Source: Micrococcales bacterium
GTDB lineage: Bacteria; Actinomycetota; Actinomycetes; Actinomycetales; Cellulomonadaceae
NCBI GenBank assembly: GCA_009777345.1
Contig: WRMB01000014.1
Location: 1 to 64,000, forward strand
Direction: 5' to 3'
DNA: 64,000 bases
Below are positions 30,943-38,956 of the stretch, piece after piece. The position numbers and the translations under genes were made by a program. The notes under the pieces were generated by a model that did not search any database, was not told where the DNA came from, and was given only the letters and a program-made list of their open reading frames with translations. Position 1 is the first letter of the stretch. The number at the start of each line of letters is the position of its first letter.

Positions 30943-31225
30943 GCACCACCAGCGTGACGTCCACCGGCTCACCGACGACCAGGGCCTCCGCGGCGGCGAT
31001 CTTGCGGGCGACGAGCAGCAGGAAGCCCTCCTTGTCGGGAAAGACGGTGGTCTTCCACGTGGTCGTCCCGATCGTGGCCTCGACCCTGACCCCCTGGAAC
31101 CCGACGCGCGGAACCGGAAGGTCGTCGACCAGGTCAGACTCGTCCTCGGGCAGACGCACCACGAGGTAGGTCGCCCGCCCGTGGGGCAGCGCCTGAAGTG
31201 GGGCCGAGAACCGGACACGCACCAT
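30932..31225 (-). CDS. DUF1905 domain protein
   Basis: A 97-residue protein covering essentially one DUF1905 domain: VRVRF start, VRVEATIGTTTWKTTVFPDK, then FLLLVARKIAAAEAL and the GEPVDVTLVV ending. It is predicted to be a small soluble beta-barrel-like protein of unknown biochemical role. ATG 31225 is chosen to fit the domain; ATG 31234 or a longer form reaching 31330 is possible because no ribosome site is clear. It converges on malG and diverges from dgt. Confidence 0.7.
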   Translation of the reverse strand: MVRVRFSAPLQALPHGRATYLVVRLPEDESDLVDDLPVPRVGFQGVRVEATIGTTTWKTTVFPDKEGFLLLVARKIAAAEALVVGEPVDVTLVVLIP

Positions 31226-31285
31226 GAGGACCATCGTGCCGCACCCAGCGGCGGTGGGGTGGGCGGTCCGTAGTACGTTGCCTGT

Positions 31286-31378
31286 GTGGACGTCGAGGGT
31301 GTGGCCCGGGCGCGGGCAGCGGATCAGCACGGACGCGCGTCGTGCGGGGCCCCGGTCCAGGAGCGGGTGGCGTGGTGA
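31286..31378 (+). CDS. Putative leaderless upstream ORF coupled to dgt
   Basis: A 30-codon frame beginning at GTG 31286, 12 nt after TACGTT (31274-31279), the spacing seen at other leaderless genes here. It ends with TGA 31376-31378 overlapping GTG 31375 of dgt in a GTGA overlap. The peptide (VDVEGVARARAA...) has no recognisable domain. It may serve only to deliver ribosomes to dgt. Supported by spacing and overlap, not homology. Confidence 0.4.
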   Translation: MDVEGVARARAADQHGRASCGAPVQERVAW

Positions 31379-32637
31379 CGGGGGAGGTCGGGGTCGGCTA
31401 CAGCCCGGCCGACCGGGAGCGCCTGGTACCTGAACCGACCAAGTCGCGGCAGCGCACCGCGTTCGAACGGGACCGGGCGCGGCTGGTGCACTGCTCGGCG
31501 CTGCGACGGCTCGGGGCCAAGACCCAGGTGCTCGGGCCGTCGTCGGACGACTTCGTGCGTACCCGGCTGACGCACACCCTGGAGGTGGCGCAGGTCGGGA
31601 GGGAGATCGGCAAGGCGCTGGGCTGTGATCCTGACGTCGTCGACACCGCGTGCCTGGCGCACGACCTGGGGCACCCGCCGTTCGGGCACAACGGGGAGCG
31701 GGCCCTGGCCGCGCTGGCGCGGGACGTCGGCGGGTTCGAGGGCAACGCGCAGACCCTGCGGCTGCTCACCCGGCTGGAGCCGAAGGTGACCCGGCCTGAC
31801 GGGACCAGCGTCGGGCTGAACCTCACCCGGGCCTGCCTGGACGCCTCGGTCAAGTACCCGTGGGGCTTCGGCGAGGGCCCGGTCAGCCCGGTCTCGGGGC
31901 GGCCGACGCACAAGTTCGGCGTGTACCCCGACGACCGTCCGGTGTTCGACTGGGTCCGCCAGGGCGCGCCAGAACGTCGCAAGTGCCTGGAGGCGCAGGT
32001 CATGGACCTGGCCGACGATATCTCCTACTCGGTGCACGACGTGGAGGACGCGGTGGTCGGCGGCCGGGTCGACCCGGTCGTGCTCACGCAGCTCCAGGAC
32101 CGGGAGCGCATCGCCACCGCCGTTGCCACCTGGTACGGCGACCAGCACGGTGCCGACGCGCTGTACGCCGCGATGGACCGCCTGGTCGCCGCCCGGCTGT
32201 GGCCGGACGGTTTCGACGGTTCCCGGCGCGCCCTGGCCATGCTCAAGGACGCGACCAGCCAGCTGATCGGCCGCTTCGCCAAGGCTGCGCAGCGGGCCAC
32301 CCGCGCCCGGTACGGCCCCGGAAGGCACACCCGCTACGGCGCCGACCTGGTGGTACCCGACGAGACTGCCGCCGAGATCATGGTGCTCAAGGGCATCGCC
32401 GTGGCCTACGTCATGGCCCCGCGCGAGCTAGAACCGCTCTACACGGTGCAGCGCCAGATGCTCACCGACCTGGTCGAGGTGCTGTCCGACCGTGCCCCCC
32501 TGGCCCTGGAACCCCCGTTCGCCGCCGACTGGCGGACCGCGGCCGACGCCGCCGCCCGGCTGCGCGTCGTCATCGACCAGGTCGCTGCTCTGACCGACGT
32601 CTCCGCTGCGGACTGGCACGCCCGGCTGGTCGGATAG
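31375..32637 (+). CDS. dgt: Deoxyguanosinetriphosphate triphosphohydrolase-like protein
   Basis: A 420-residue HD-domain dNTPase that would convert dGTP (or other dNTPs) to nucleoside and triphosphate. Metal ligands are visible in RLTHTLEVAQ (His), CLAHDLGHPPFGHNGE (HD plus downstream His) and the later ADDISYSVHDVED. The N-terminal SRQRTAFERDRARLVHCSA with RRLGAKTQV is typical of the dGTPase type 2 family. The start is GTG 31375 (or 31372), with AGGAG 12 nt upstream. It precedes dnaG, the classical actinobacterial pairing of dNTP control and primase. Confidence 0.92.
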   Translation: MTGEVGVGYSPADRERLVPEPTKSRQRTAFERDRARLVHCSALRRLGAKTQVLGPSSDDFVRTRLTHTLEVAQVGREIGKALGCDPDVVDTACLAHDLGHPPFGHNGERALAALARDVGGFEGNAQTLRLLTRLEPKVTRPDGTSVGLNLTRACLDASVKYPWGFGEGPVSPVSGRPTHKFGVYPDDRPVFDWVRQGAPERRKCLEAQVMDLADDISYSVHDVEDAVVGGRVDPVVLTQLQDRERIATAVATWYGDQHGADALYAAMDRLVAARLWPDGFDGSRRALAMLKDATSQLIGRFAKAAQRATRARYGPGRHTRYGADLVVPDETAAEIMVLKGIAVAYVMAPRELEPLYTVQRQMLTDLVEVLSDRAPLALEPPFAADWRTAADAAARLRVVIDQVAALTDVSAADWHARLVG

Positions 32638-32666
32638 CCCACGCCTGCCACAAGAGTGTTCCTGTT

Positions 32667-32719
32667 CGTGAGAGATGGGCTCCCACGTGACGGTTGGGCT
32701 TGGGAGCCCATCTCTCACG
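32667..32719 (+). terminator. Long hairpin after dgt
   Basis: A perfect 19-bp inverted repeat: 32667-32685 pairs with 32701-32719 across a 15-nt loop (arm ends GATGGGCTCCCA). There is no U-run. It lies between the dgt stop and the dnaG promoter and is the likely transcription terminator. Confidence 0.7.
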
Positions 32720-32800
32720 TGGAAGCCCACCTCTCGCGCTTGGCGCGACACATCTCGGGCAGGTCTCTGATCAGCACCACGGCGACCTGGTCTTGGAGCC

Positions 32801-32806
32801 TAGACT
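32801..32806 (+). promoter_or_regulatory. -10 box of leaderless dnaG promoter
   Basis: TAGACT begins 13 nt before GTG 32814. This supports GTG 32814 as the primase start and rules out the extended frame that runs back through the hairpin to 32694. Confidence 0.6.
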
Positions 32807-32813
32807 CGCCTAT

Positions 32814-34670
32814 GTGGCGGGACGGATCTTGCGGGAGGACGTGGAGACCGTCCGCGAGCGTGTCCGGATCGACGAGGTGATCGGGGCGCACGTGACGCTG
32901 CGGCCGGCGGGGGTCGGCACGCTCAAGGGGCTGTGCCCGTTCCACGACGAGAAGACCCCGTCGTTCAACGTGCGGCCCCAGGTGGGGCGTTACCACTGCT
33001 TCGGCTGCGGCGAGGGCGGGGACGTCATCTCGTTCGTGCAGCAGGTCGACGGGCTGGGGTTCACCGAGGCCGTCGAGCACCTGGCCGGACGGATCGGCCT
33101 GACCCTGCGCTACGAGGACGGTGCGGCCCCCAAGCCCGGGGACGAGCCGGGGCGGCGCCGGCGGCTGCTCGACGCGCACAAGATGGCCGAGGAGTTCTTC
33201 CGCGACCAGCTGGCGGAACCACCGGCGCGGATCGGCCGGGCCTTCCTCGCCGAGCGGGGTTTCGACCGGACTGCCGCCGAGCGGTTCGGCGTCGGGTTCG
33301 CCCCGCCCGGCTGGGACACGCTGCTGCGGCACCTGCGCGGGCGTGGGTTCACCGAGGCCGAGCTGACCGCGTCTGGGCTGGTCAGCCAGGGACGCCGCGG
33401 GTCGATCGACCGGTTCCGCGGGCGTCTGGTGTGGCCGATCCGGGAGGTCACCGGCGATACCGTCGGGTTCGGTGCCCGGCGGTTGCACGACGACGACAAC
33501 GGTCCCAAGTACCTCAACACCCCCGAGACCCCGCTGTACCGCAAGTCGCACGTGCTGTACGGGCTCGACCTGGCCAAGCGCGAGATCGCCCGGACCCGGC
33601 AGGTCGTCGTCGTCGAGGGCTACACCGACGTCATGGCGATGCACCTGTCCGGGGTGGGTACGGCCGTGGCCACCTGCGGTACCGCGTTCGGAGGGGACCA
33701 TGCCCGGATCGTGCGACGGCTGCTCGGCGGGTCGGGTGGCGCCGGGGGAGTGCAGCTGGCCTCGGGCGGTTCGGTGGGCGGCGAGGTGATCTTCACCTTC
33801 GACGGCGACGCGGCAGGCCGGGCGGCGGCGCTCAAGGCCTTCGGCGAGGACCAGGTCTTCGCCGCGCAGACCTTCGTGGCCGTCGAAGCCGACGGCCGGG
33901 ACCCGTGCGAGCTGCGCCAGCAGCGCGGCCCTGACGCGGTGCGGGCCCTGGTGGCGGGTCGTACCCCGCTGTTCGAGTTCGTCGTGCGGTCCACCCTGGC
34001 CGCCCACGACCTCGATACCGCCGAGGGCCGGATCGCCGCGCTGCGGGCCAGCGCCCCGGTGGTGGCGGGCATCCGGGACACCGCGCTGCGCCCCGAGTAC
34101 ACCCGGCTGCTGGCCGGGTGGCTGGGCCTGGACCCGCGCGAGGTGCGTGACGCGGTAGCGGCGACCGGCCGGGGGCGTCGACCCGCGGCGTCGTCGGCCC
34201 GGCGCCCCGACCGGTCGGACCCGGTGGTGCGGACCGAACGCGACGCGCTGGCCTGCGTCCTGCAGTACCCGGACCTGGTGCCGGAGATGTTCGACAGCCT
34301 CGACGCCGAGGCCTTCGTGGTGCCCGTCTACCGGGCGGTGCACGACGCGATCCGCACCGCGGGCGGGGTCGCCGTCGGTCGCGGTATCGGTGCGGCCGGC
34401 TGGGTCGACGCGGTCACCGAGGCCGCCACCGAGGCGGTACGCCCGACCGTGACCGAGCTGGCCGTCGCCGAGCTGCCCGCCCAGGGCGACGACGCCGTCG
34501 CGGCCCTGGTGCACGCCATGGTGAACGGCCTGGTCGACCAGGGCCTGGCCCGCACCATCGCCGACCTGCACGGCCAGCTGCAGCGCACCGAAGCGTCAGA
34601 CCCGCGGGGGCGCCAGATCCTGGCCGACCTCGACGCGCTGGAACGCCAGCGTCGGGCCCTGCGGGACTGA
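32814..34670 (+). CDS. dnaG: DNA primase
   Basis: A 618-residue primase that makes RNA primers at the replication fork. In order: the CHC2 zinc finger (CPFHDEKTPSFNV, then YHCFGCG), the RNA polymerase domain, TOPRIM acidic motifs (VVVEGYTDVMAMHLSGVG and FTFDGDAAG), and a C-terminal DnaB-interaction domain from about 470 on. GTG 32814 is set by the leaderless -10 box. The last 70 bp and the adjacent noncoding bases are duplicated at 35001-35094. Confidence 0.95.
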   Translation: MAGRILREDVETVRERVRIDEVIGAHVTLRPAGVGTLKGLCPFHDEKTPSFNVRPQVGRYHCFGCGEGGDVISFVQQVDGLGFTEAVEHLAGRIGLTLRYEDGAAPKPGDEPGRRRRLLDAHKMAEEFFRDQLAEPPARIGRAFLAERGFDRTAAERFGVGFAPPGWDTLLRHLRGRGFTEAELTASGLVSQGRRGSIDRFRGRLVWPIREVTGDTVGFGARRLHDDDNGPKYLNTPETPLYRKSHVLYGLDLAKREIARTRQVVVVEGYTDVMAMHLSGVGTAVATCGTAFGGDHARIVRRLLGGSGGAGGVQLASGGSVGGEVIFTFDGDAAGRAAALKAFGEDQVFAAQTFVAVEADGRDPCELRQQRGPDAVRALVAGRTPLFEFVVRSTLAAHDLDTAEGRIAALRASAPVVAGIRDTALRPEYTRLLAGWLGLDPREVRDAVAATGRGRRPAASSARRPDRSDPVVRTERDALACVLQYPDLVPEMFDSLDAEAFVVPVYRAVHDAIRTAGGVAVGRGIGAAGWVDAVTEAATEAVRPTVTELAVAELPAQGDDAVAALVHAMVNGLVDQGLARTIADLHGQLQRTEASDPRGRQILADLDALERQRRALRD

Positions 34671-34700
34671 CACGCCAGCCGGATGCTGGTCAGCCGAGCA
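34605..34700. repeat. Direct repeat: native dnaG 3' end
   Basis: This segment spanning the dnaG stop recurs at 35001-35094 with a 2-bp deletion, a 1-bp insertion and a few substitutions. The two copies bracket about 300 bp of noncoding DNA, suggesting that an insertion regenerated the dnaG end. Confidence 0.85.
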
Positions 34701-34741
34701 GCGGACTGAACACCCGCCAGCATCGTCACTCGCGTCCGCCG

Positions 34742-34789
34742 CCCCTTCTTTCTTTCTTTCTTTCCTTCCTTCCTTCCTTCCTTCCTTCT
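34742..34789. repeat. Pure pyrimidine microsatellite
   Basis: 48 consecutive C/T bases made of about four TTCT units then six TTCC units. Such a tract is exceptional in this GC-rich DNA, can form triplex structures and is prone to slippage. Confidence 0.9.
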
Positions 34790-34811
34790 GCCTCGCCCCC
34801 TGTCGATGGTC

Positions 34812-34911
34812 GGCCGATAAGAGAGTCCCGGTTCGTGGGTTCCACGCCGTTCCACCGTTTTGAAACAGTGGAACGGCGTGGAGTCCTCGAGTTGGGGCAC
34901 CCTTATCGGCC
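34812..34911. repeat. Compound inverted repeat downstream of dnaG
   Basis: The outer arms GGCCGATAAG/CTTATCGGCC (34812-34821, 34902-34911) are separated from perfect 15-bp inner arms (34841-34855, 34868-34882) and a GTTT/AAAC tip by unmatched 19-nt stretches on both sides. It reads like two copies of one element placed head to head. Confidence 0.75.
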
Positions 34912-35000
34912 CACAAGCGGGAGGGGGGGTCCGTCGCGCAGGTGCGTAGTCTCCGGACGGGCACGGCGGACAGCACCCGTGAACGAGGCCCACACGCTCT

Positions 35001-35094
35001 CGGGGGCGCCAGATCCTGGCCGACCTACGCGCTGGAACGCCAGCGTCGGGCCCTGCGAGACTGATACGCCAGCCGGGTGCTGGGTCAGCCGAGC
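35001..35094. repeat. Direct repeat: duplicated dnaG 3' end
   Basis: Non-functional copy of 34605-34700. Its right end forms the last codons of the minus-strand ATPase gene (35085-36554), so that gene uses the repeat for its own stop. Confidence 0.85.
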
Positions 35095-36554
35095 AGCAGG
35101 GCGACGAGTGGTGCGGGGACGGCCCACACATCACCGTCGAGGTCGAGGACAGACTTGGTGGCGAGGATTCCGTGGCCGTACTTGCCCTGGATGGTCCGGG
35201 CCTCGGCGGCCCAGCGGGTCCCGACCCACTTGGACTCGACCGGTATGGTCCTGGCAGGTCCGGCGGCAGTGGGGATGCGCACCGGGGCGAAGTCGACTTC
35301 CCCGCCGCTACCGGTGCGGGTGTAGCCGATGGTGTCATCAGCCCAACGTCCTTCGTCGAGGTCTTCGACAACCCGGGCGAGTGCGATCCCGACGGTGGCC
35401 TCGCTGAGGGCGGTGAAGTCGGGTTCGTCGAGTCCGGCGCTGGTGCGTGACGGTAGCCAGGCCAGGAGCGGGTCGACCAGGTACAGCTTGTACTGGGCGC
35501 CGACGACCCGGGCGCCGTCGTCGTGGCGCTGGTGGCACCGGACGACGGCGTGGGAGTTTGCCAGCCGGGTGATGCGTAGGTCGAGGGTCTGGCGGCTGAG
35601 GTAGCCCAGCGTCTGGGCCAACCTTGCGCGGTTCAGCGGGCTGGTCGCGCGCGCGGCGATCTGAGCGAGCAGCAGGGGCACCGACTCGGGCAGCGCATCG
35701 GGATCTACGTCGCGGCGCAACCAGGCGAGCAGGTCGTCGACGAAGTGCTGGGACACCCCGCCGGTCGTGGCATGCTCAGCGGCAGCGCGCGGGAAACCCC
35801 CACAGGTGAGGTAGTCCTGCCATGCCAGGTCATAGTCGTCCACCAGGAACATGACCCGTTCGAGCCCGCGACGGACGTCGGGGCTCATCAGGTCCGTCGG
35901 GTGCGACGGCCGGGGCAGCGCCAGGTCGGACCGGGTCGCGGTGATGTAGTCCCGGAACGTCATGGGCAGCAGCTGGCGGACGCGGTGACCGTCGGCCTTG
36001 CCAGCGCGACCTGCCAGCAGGTTGCCCTGGATGTCCTCGTCGCTGACCCACCGGCTTCCGGTCGCCACGACCGTGTCGCGGCCGAAGTCGGTGAGGTCCC
36101 GGGCGACCTTGAGGGCCGTACTCCAGCCGGGCACGCCGCTGATCTCGTCGAAGAACCACACCCGGGGGCGCGGGCTGGGCTGGTCCACCGAGGAGGTCAG
36201 CGCTCGGCCCAGGGTCAGCACTCGCCGCACGTCTGCCACGCTCATGCCGTCGCACTGCACGTTGACGATCTGGCGAGGGTCCAGGTCGGGGCGACCGCAC
36301 AGCCTGGTGATCGCGTCGAGCATGGCTGCCGACTTGCCGACGCGACGTGGCCCGGTGAGTACCACGAGTCGGCCGTCGGGGTAGGTGGTCGCGACATCGT
36401 CGAGAACGGTCGCCCGATAGCCGAGGTCGTACTCGCGTCGATCGAGTAGCAGCCGGTGTGCCGACGCCCAGGCCGTCGGGTCGGTGCCCTGGGCGGCAGC
36501 GTTCCACCAGGGGTTGGCCGTGGTCAGCAACTTCCGGATCTCGTCGTCACGCAC
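35085..36554 (-). CDS. AAA_14/DUF4143 ATPase
   Basis: A 489-residue ATPase of the AAA_14 plus DUF4143 class. Walker A is TGPRRVGKSAAM (about residues 67-78), Walker B RVWFFDEISGV, then the arginine/sensor region VVATGSRW. The C-terminal third has the restriction-endonuclease-like pattern SGGEVDFAPV with PVESKWVG. These proteins are common, often accessory, and their role is unknown. It stands alone on the minus strand between dnaG and recA. GTG 36554 is fixed by a leaderless TAGGAT box; operator-like repeats lie directly upstream. The duplicated dnaG tail at its 3' end marks it as inserted. Confidence 0.85.
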   Translation of the reverse strand: MRDDEIRKLLTTANPWWNAAAQGTDPTAWASAHRLLLDRREYDLGYRATVLDDVATTYPDGRLVVLTGPRRVGKSAAMLDAITRLCGRPDLDPRQIVNVQCDGMSVADVRRVLTLGRALTSSVDQPSPRPRVWFFDEISGVPGWSTALKVARDLTDFGRDTVVATGSRWVSDEDIQGNLLAGRAGKADGHRVRQLLPMTFRDYITATRSDLALPRPSHPTDLMSPDVRRGLERVMFLVDDYDLAWQDYLTCGGFPRAAAEHATTGGVSQHFVDDLLAWLRRDVDPDALPESVPLLLAQIAARATSPLNRARLAQTLGYLSRQTLDLRITRLANSHAVVRCHQRHDDGARVVGAQYKLYLVDPLLAWLPSRTSAGLDEPDFTALSEATVGIALARVVEDLDEGRWADDTIGYTRTGSGGEVDFAPVRIPTAAGPARTIPVESKWVGTRWAAEARTIQGKYGHGILATKSVLDLDGDVWAVPAPLVALLLG

Positions 36555-36560
36555 ACGCTC

Positions 36561-36650
36561 ATCCTAGGCCAGGCTTACCAAAACTGGGGGGGTTACGGGG
36601 AGTCGACTTACCAGAACCCCGGGGGTTTTGGTAAGTCGGCTTACCAGAAC
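36561..36650 (-). promoter_or_regulatory. Leaderless promoter and repeated operator of the DUF4143 ATPase
   Basis: On the minus strand TAGGAT (36566-36561) precedes GTG 36554 by 12 nt. Upstream are four copies of G(T/A)TT(T/C)TGGTAAG-like units at 36574-36584, 36607-36617, 36625-36635 (opposite orientation) and 36640-36650. Two of them form a near-perfect 33-bp palindrome (36605-36637). This pattern suggests tight binding of a repressor, possibly autoregulation. Confidence 0.65.
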
Positions 36651-36747
36651 CCAGGGGGTAGGCGAGAGGGTGGCCGTGTTGCCAGCCTGTCGGCCCCGCC
36701 CGGCCAGGACGTCGGGTTGTCGACACGCCGGGCGCGTCGTGGTGGCG

Positions 36748-36770
36748 TCGAACACTTGTTTGGGTAGGCT
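36748..36770 (+). promoter_or_regulatory. recA SOS box and -10 box
   Basis: TCGAACACTTGTTTGG (36748-36763) fits the actinobacterial LexA box GAAC-n4-GTTT/C. TAGGCT (36765-36770) follows directly, so LexA would cover the -35 region. Transcription from about 36777 would give a long leader of roughly 190 nt before recA. Confidence 0.8.
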
Positions 36771-36966
36771 GCTCGTCGAGTGGCCGCCCCACGAACCGTC
36801 CCCAGCCCACCGGTGCGTCCGTGCCGGACCCGGGATCTGGGTGGGACGTGGGGTCTGTGTCGGTGGTCGGGCCTACGGTCGCTCGTAGGGACAAGGACCA
36901 GCCCCAGTACCCGCGGTGCCGCGGTCAGACGACCAGCGCCGCCCGAACCGAACGAGGTAGGAAGAC

Positions 36967-38046
36967 ATGCCCCCTGCAGCCACTCACCTGCGTAGCATCC
37001 CCAAGGACCGGGAGAAGGCCCTGGAGACCGCGCTGAGCCAGATCGACCGCCAGTTCGGCAAGGGATCGGTCATGCGGCTCGGCGACGAGACGCGCGCTCC
37101 GATCGAGGTGATCCCCACCGGGTCGATCGCGCTGGACGTCGCCCTGGGTATCGGCGGTCTGCCGCGCGGCCGGGTGGTGGAGATCTACGGGCCGGAGTCG
37201 TCCGGCAAGACGACGGTCGCGCTGCACGCGGTGGCCAACGCCCAGCGGGGCGGTGGGATCGCCGCGTTCATCGACGCCGAGCACGCCCTGGACCCCGAGT
37301 ACGCCAAGAACCTCGGGGTGGACACCGACGCGCTGCTGGTCTCCCAGCCCGACACCGGGGAGCAGGCGCTGGAGATCATGGACATGCTGATCCGCTCCGG
37401 GGCGATCGACGTCATCGTCATCGACTCGGTGGCCGCGCTGGTGCCCAAGGCCGAGATCGAGGGGGAGATGGGTGACAGCCACGTCGGGCTCCAGGCCCGG
37501 CTGATGTCCCAGGCGCTGCGCAAGATCACCGGTGCGCTCAACCAGTCCGGCACCACGGCGATCTTCATCAACCAGCTGCGGGAGAAGGTGGGGGTGTTCT
37601 TCGGCAGCCCGGAGACCACCACCGGTGGCAAGGCGCTGAAGTTCTACGCCTCGGTGCGCCTGGACATCCGGCGGATCGAGACCCTCAAGGAGGGCGGCGA
37701 CGCCGTCGGGAACCGCACCCGGATCAAGGTCGTGAAGAACAAGATGGCCCCGCCGTTCAAGCAGGCCGAGTTCGACATCCTCTACGGCGAGGGCATCTCC
37801 CGGGAGGGCAGCCTCATCGACCTGGGTGTGGAGCACGGCCTGGTACGCAAGTCCGGCGCCTGGTACACCTACGAAGGCGACCAGCTGGGCCAGGGCAAGG
37901 AGAACGCCCGCAAGTTCCTGCGGGACAACCCCGAGCTGGCCGACGAGCTCGACACCAAGATCAAGGAGAAGCTGGGCGTCGGCGGGCCGACGCCGGCCCC
38001 GGAGGCCGCGGCGGAGGCCGACCTGGCCCTCCCGGTGGACTTCTGA
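36967..38046 (+). CDS. recA: Recombinase RecA
   Basis: A 359-residue RecA for homologous recombination and SOS induction. Walker [14 protein letters not shown], the Walker B region [13 protein letters not shown]1/L2 DNA-binding loops ([32 protein letters not shown]) and [12 protein letters not shown] are all intact. The Ala/Pro-rich acidic tail is typical of actinobacteria. ATG 36967 has an AGGTAGGAAG ribosome site. recX follows immediately. Confidence 0.97.
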   Translation: MPPAATHLRSIPKDREKALETALSQIDRQFGKGSVMRLGDETRAPIEVIPTGSIALDVALGIGGLPRGRVVEIYGPESSGKTTVALHAVANAQRGGGIAAFIDAEHALDPEYAKNLGVDTDALLVSQPDTGEQALEIMDMLIRSGAIDVIVIDSVAALVPKAEIEGEMGDSHVGLQARLMSQALRKITGALNQSGTTAIFINQLREKVGVFFGSPETTTGGKALKFYASVRLDIRRIETLKEGGDAVGNRTRIKVVKNKMAPPFKQAEFDILYGEGISREGSLIDLGVEHGLVRKSGAWYTYEGDQLGQGKENARKFLRDNPELADELDTKIKEKLGVGGPTPAPEAAAEADLALPVDF

Positions 38047-38047
38047 G

Positions 38048-38686
38048 GTGATCGCCCAGGAGACGAGCTCCCGGAAGACGAGTACCCACGCTGTCCGTGG
38101 CGGGCGCCCCGCGCTGCCCGCCACGGAGGTGCGGGACCTGCCGGACGCTGAGTCCGACACCGGATCCGGTACTGGACCCGATACCGCGGCCGACCCAGAG
38201 CAGGTGGCCCGGACCGTCGCGCTGCGGCTGCTCAGCACCGCGCCGCGCAGCCGGGCTCAGCTGGCGCAGGCGATAGGCCGCAAGGGGGTGCCCGACGACG
38301 TCACCACCACGGTGCTGGACCGGTTCGCGGAGGTCGGCCTGGTCGACGACGACGGGTACGCCCAGGCCCTCGTGCGCACCCGGCACGCCGACCGCGGGCA
38401 GACCGGTCAGGCCCTGCAGGCCGAGCTGCGTCGTCGGGGTCTGGACGACGACACCGCCACCGCTGCCCTGGCCCAGATCACCCCGGAGAACGAAGAGCAG
38501 ACGGCGCGGCGTCTGGTCGCCCGCAAGCTGGCCGCCACGGCCGGTCTGGACCCCCAGGTCCGGGTGCGTCGCACCCTGGCCGCCCTGGGCCGCAAGGGCT
38601 ACCCGTCCGGGCTGGTCGGTCGGCTGGTCCGCGAACAGCTCGCCGCGGAGGGCGTCGACGGGCCAGGGCTCGACGAGCTCGACTGA
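38048..38686 (+). CDS. recX: Regulatory protein RecX
   Basis: A 212-residue RecA modulator. After a 55-residue low-complexity N-terminus the three-helix RecX repeats follow: VALRLLSTAPRSRAQLAQAI, then FAEVGLVDDDGYAQALVRTR and LRRRGLDDDTATAALAQI. GTG 38048 starts one base after the recA stop, without its own ribosome site, so it depends on translational coupling; the longer upstream frame lies inside recA. It ends shortly before a large palindrome that probably terminates the operon. Confidence 0.9.
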   Translation: MIAQETSSRKTSTHAVRGGRPALPATEVRDLPDAESDTGSGTGPDTAADPEQVARTVALRLLSTAPRSRAQLAQAIGRKGVPDDVTTTVLDRFAEVGLVDDDGYAQALVRTRHADRGQTGQALQAELRRRGLDDDTATAALAQITPENEEQTARRLVARKLAATAGLDPQVRVRRTLAALGRKGYPSGLVGRLVREQLAAEGVDGPGLDELD

Positions 38687-38743
38687 AACAGGCAAAGAGT
38701 ACGGTTCCGACCCGTCTTGGCGTCCCCTTCCGAGGTCTCCGGG

Positions 38744-38809
38744 TTTGGCCGGGTCTCCGTGAATGGGCCGGGTCTGCAGACCCGGCCCATTCACGGAGAC
38801 CCGGCCAAA
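38744..38809. terminator. Perfect 66-bp palindrome after recX
   Basis: Each arm is 33 bp with no spacer; the centre is CTGCAG at 38774-38779 and the arms begin TTTGGCCGGG. As RNA it would be a very stable hairpin and the likely terminator of recA-recX. As DNA it could extrude a cruciform. Confidence 0.85.
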
Positions 38810-38956
38810 GCTGGCTGGTGGGTGCTCCGGGGGTCAGGGCGAGGACAGGGGACGGTTCCGGCTGTGCGGGGCGTCTTCGTGCTGGTCGGGCACAAGTGCG
38901 GAACACTGTGTCGCAATCGTGCGGTCCGTCGGGCCGCGGAGACGGACGGAGGGCGC

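Noticed and set aside
34596..34976. Minus-strand frame with KEGRKEG repeats
   Set aside because: It simply translates the pyrimidine microsatellite and the duplicated dnaG tail; no ribosome site or domain.
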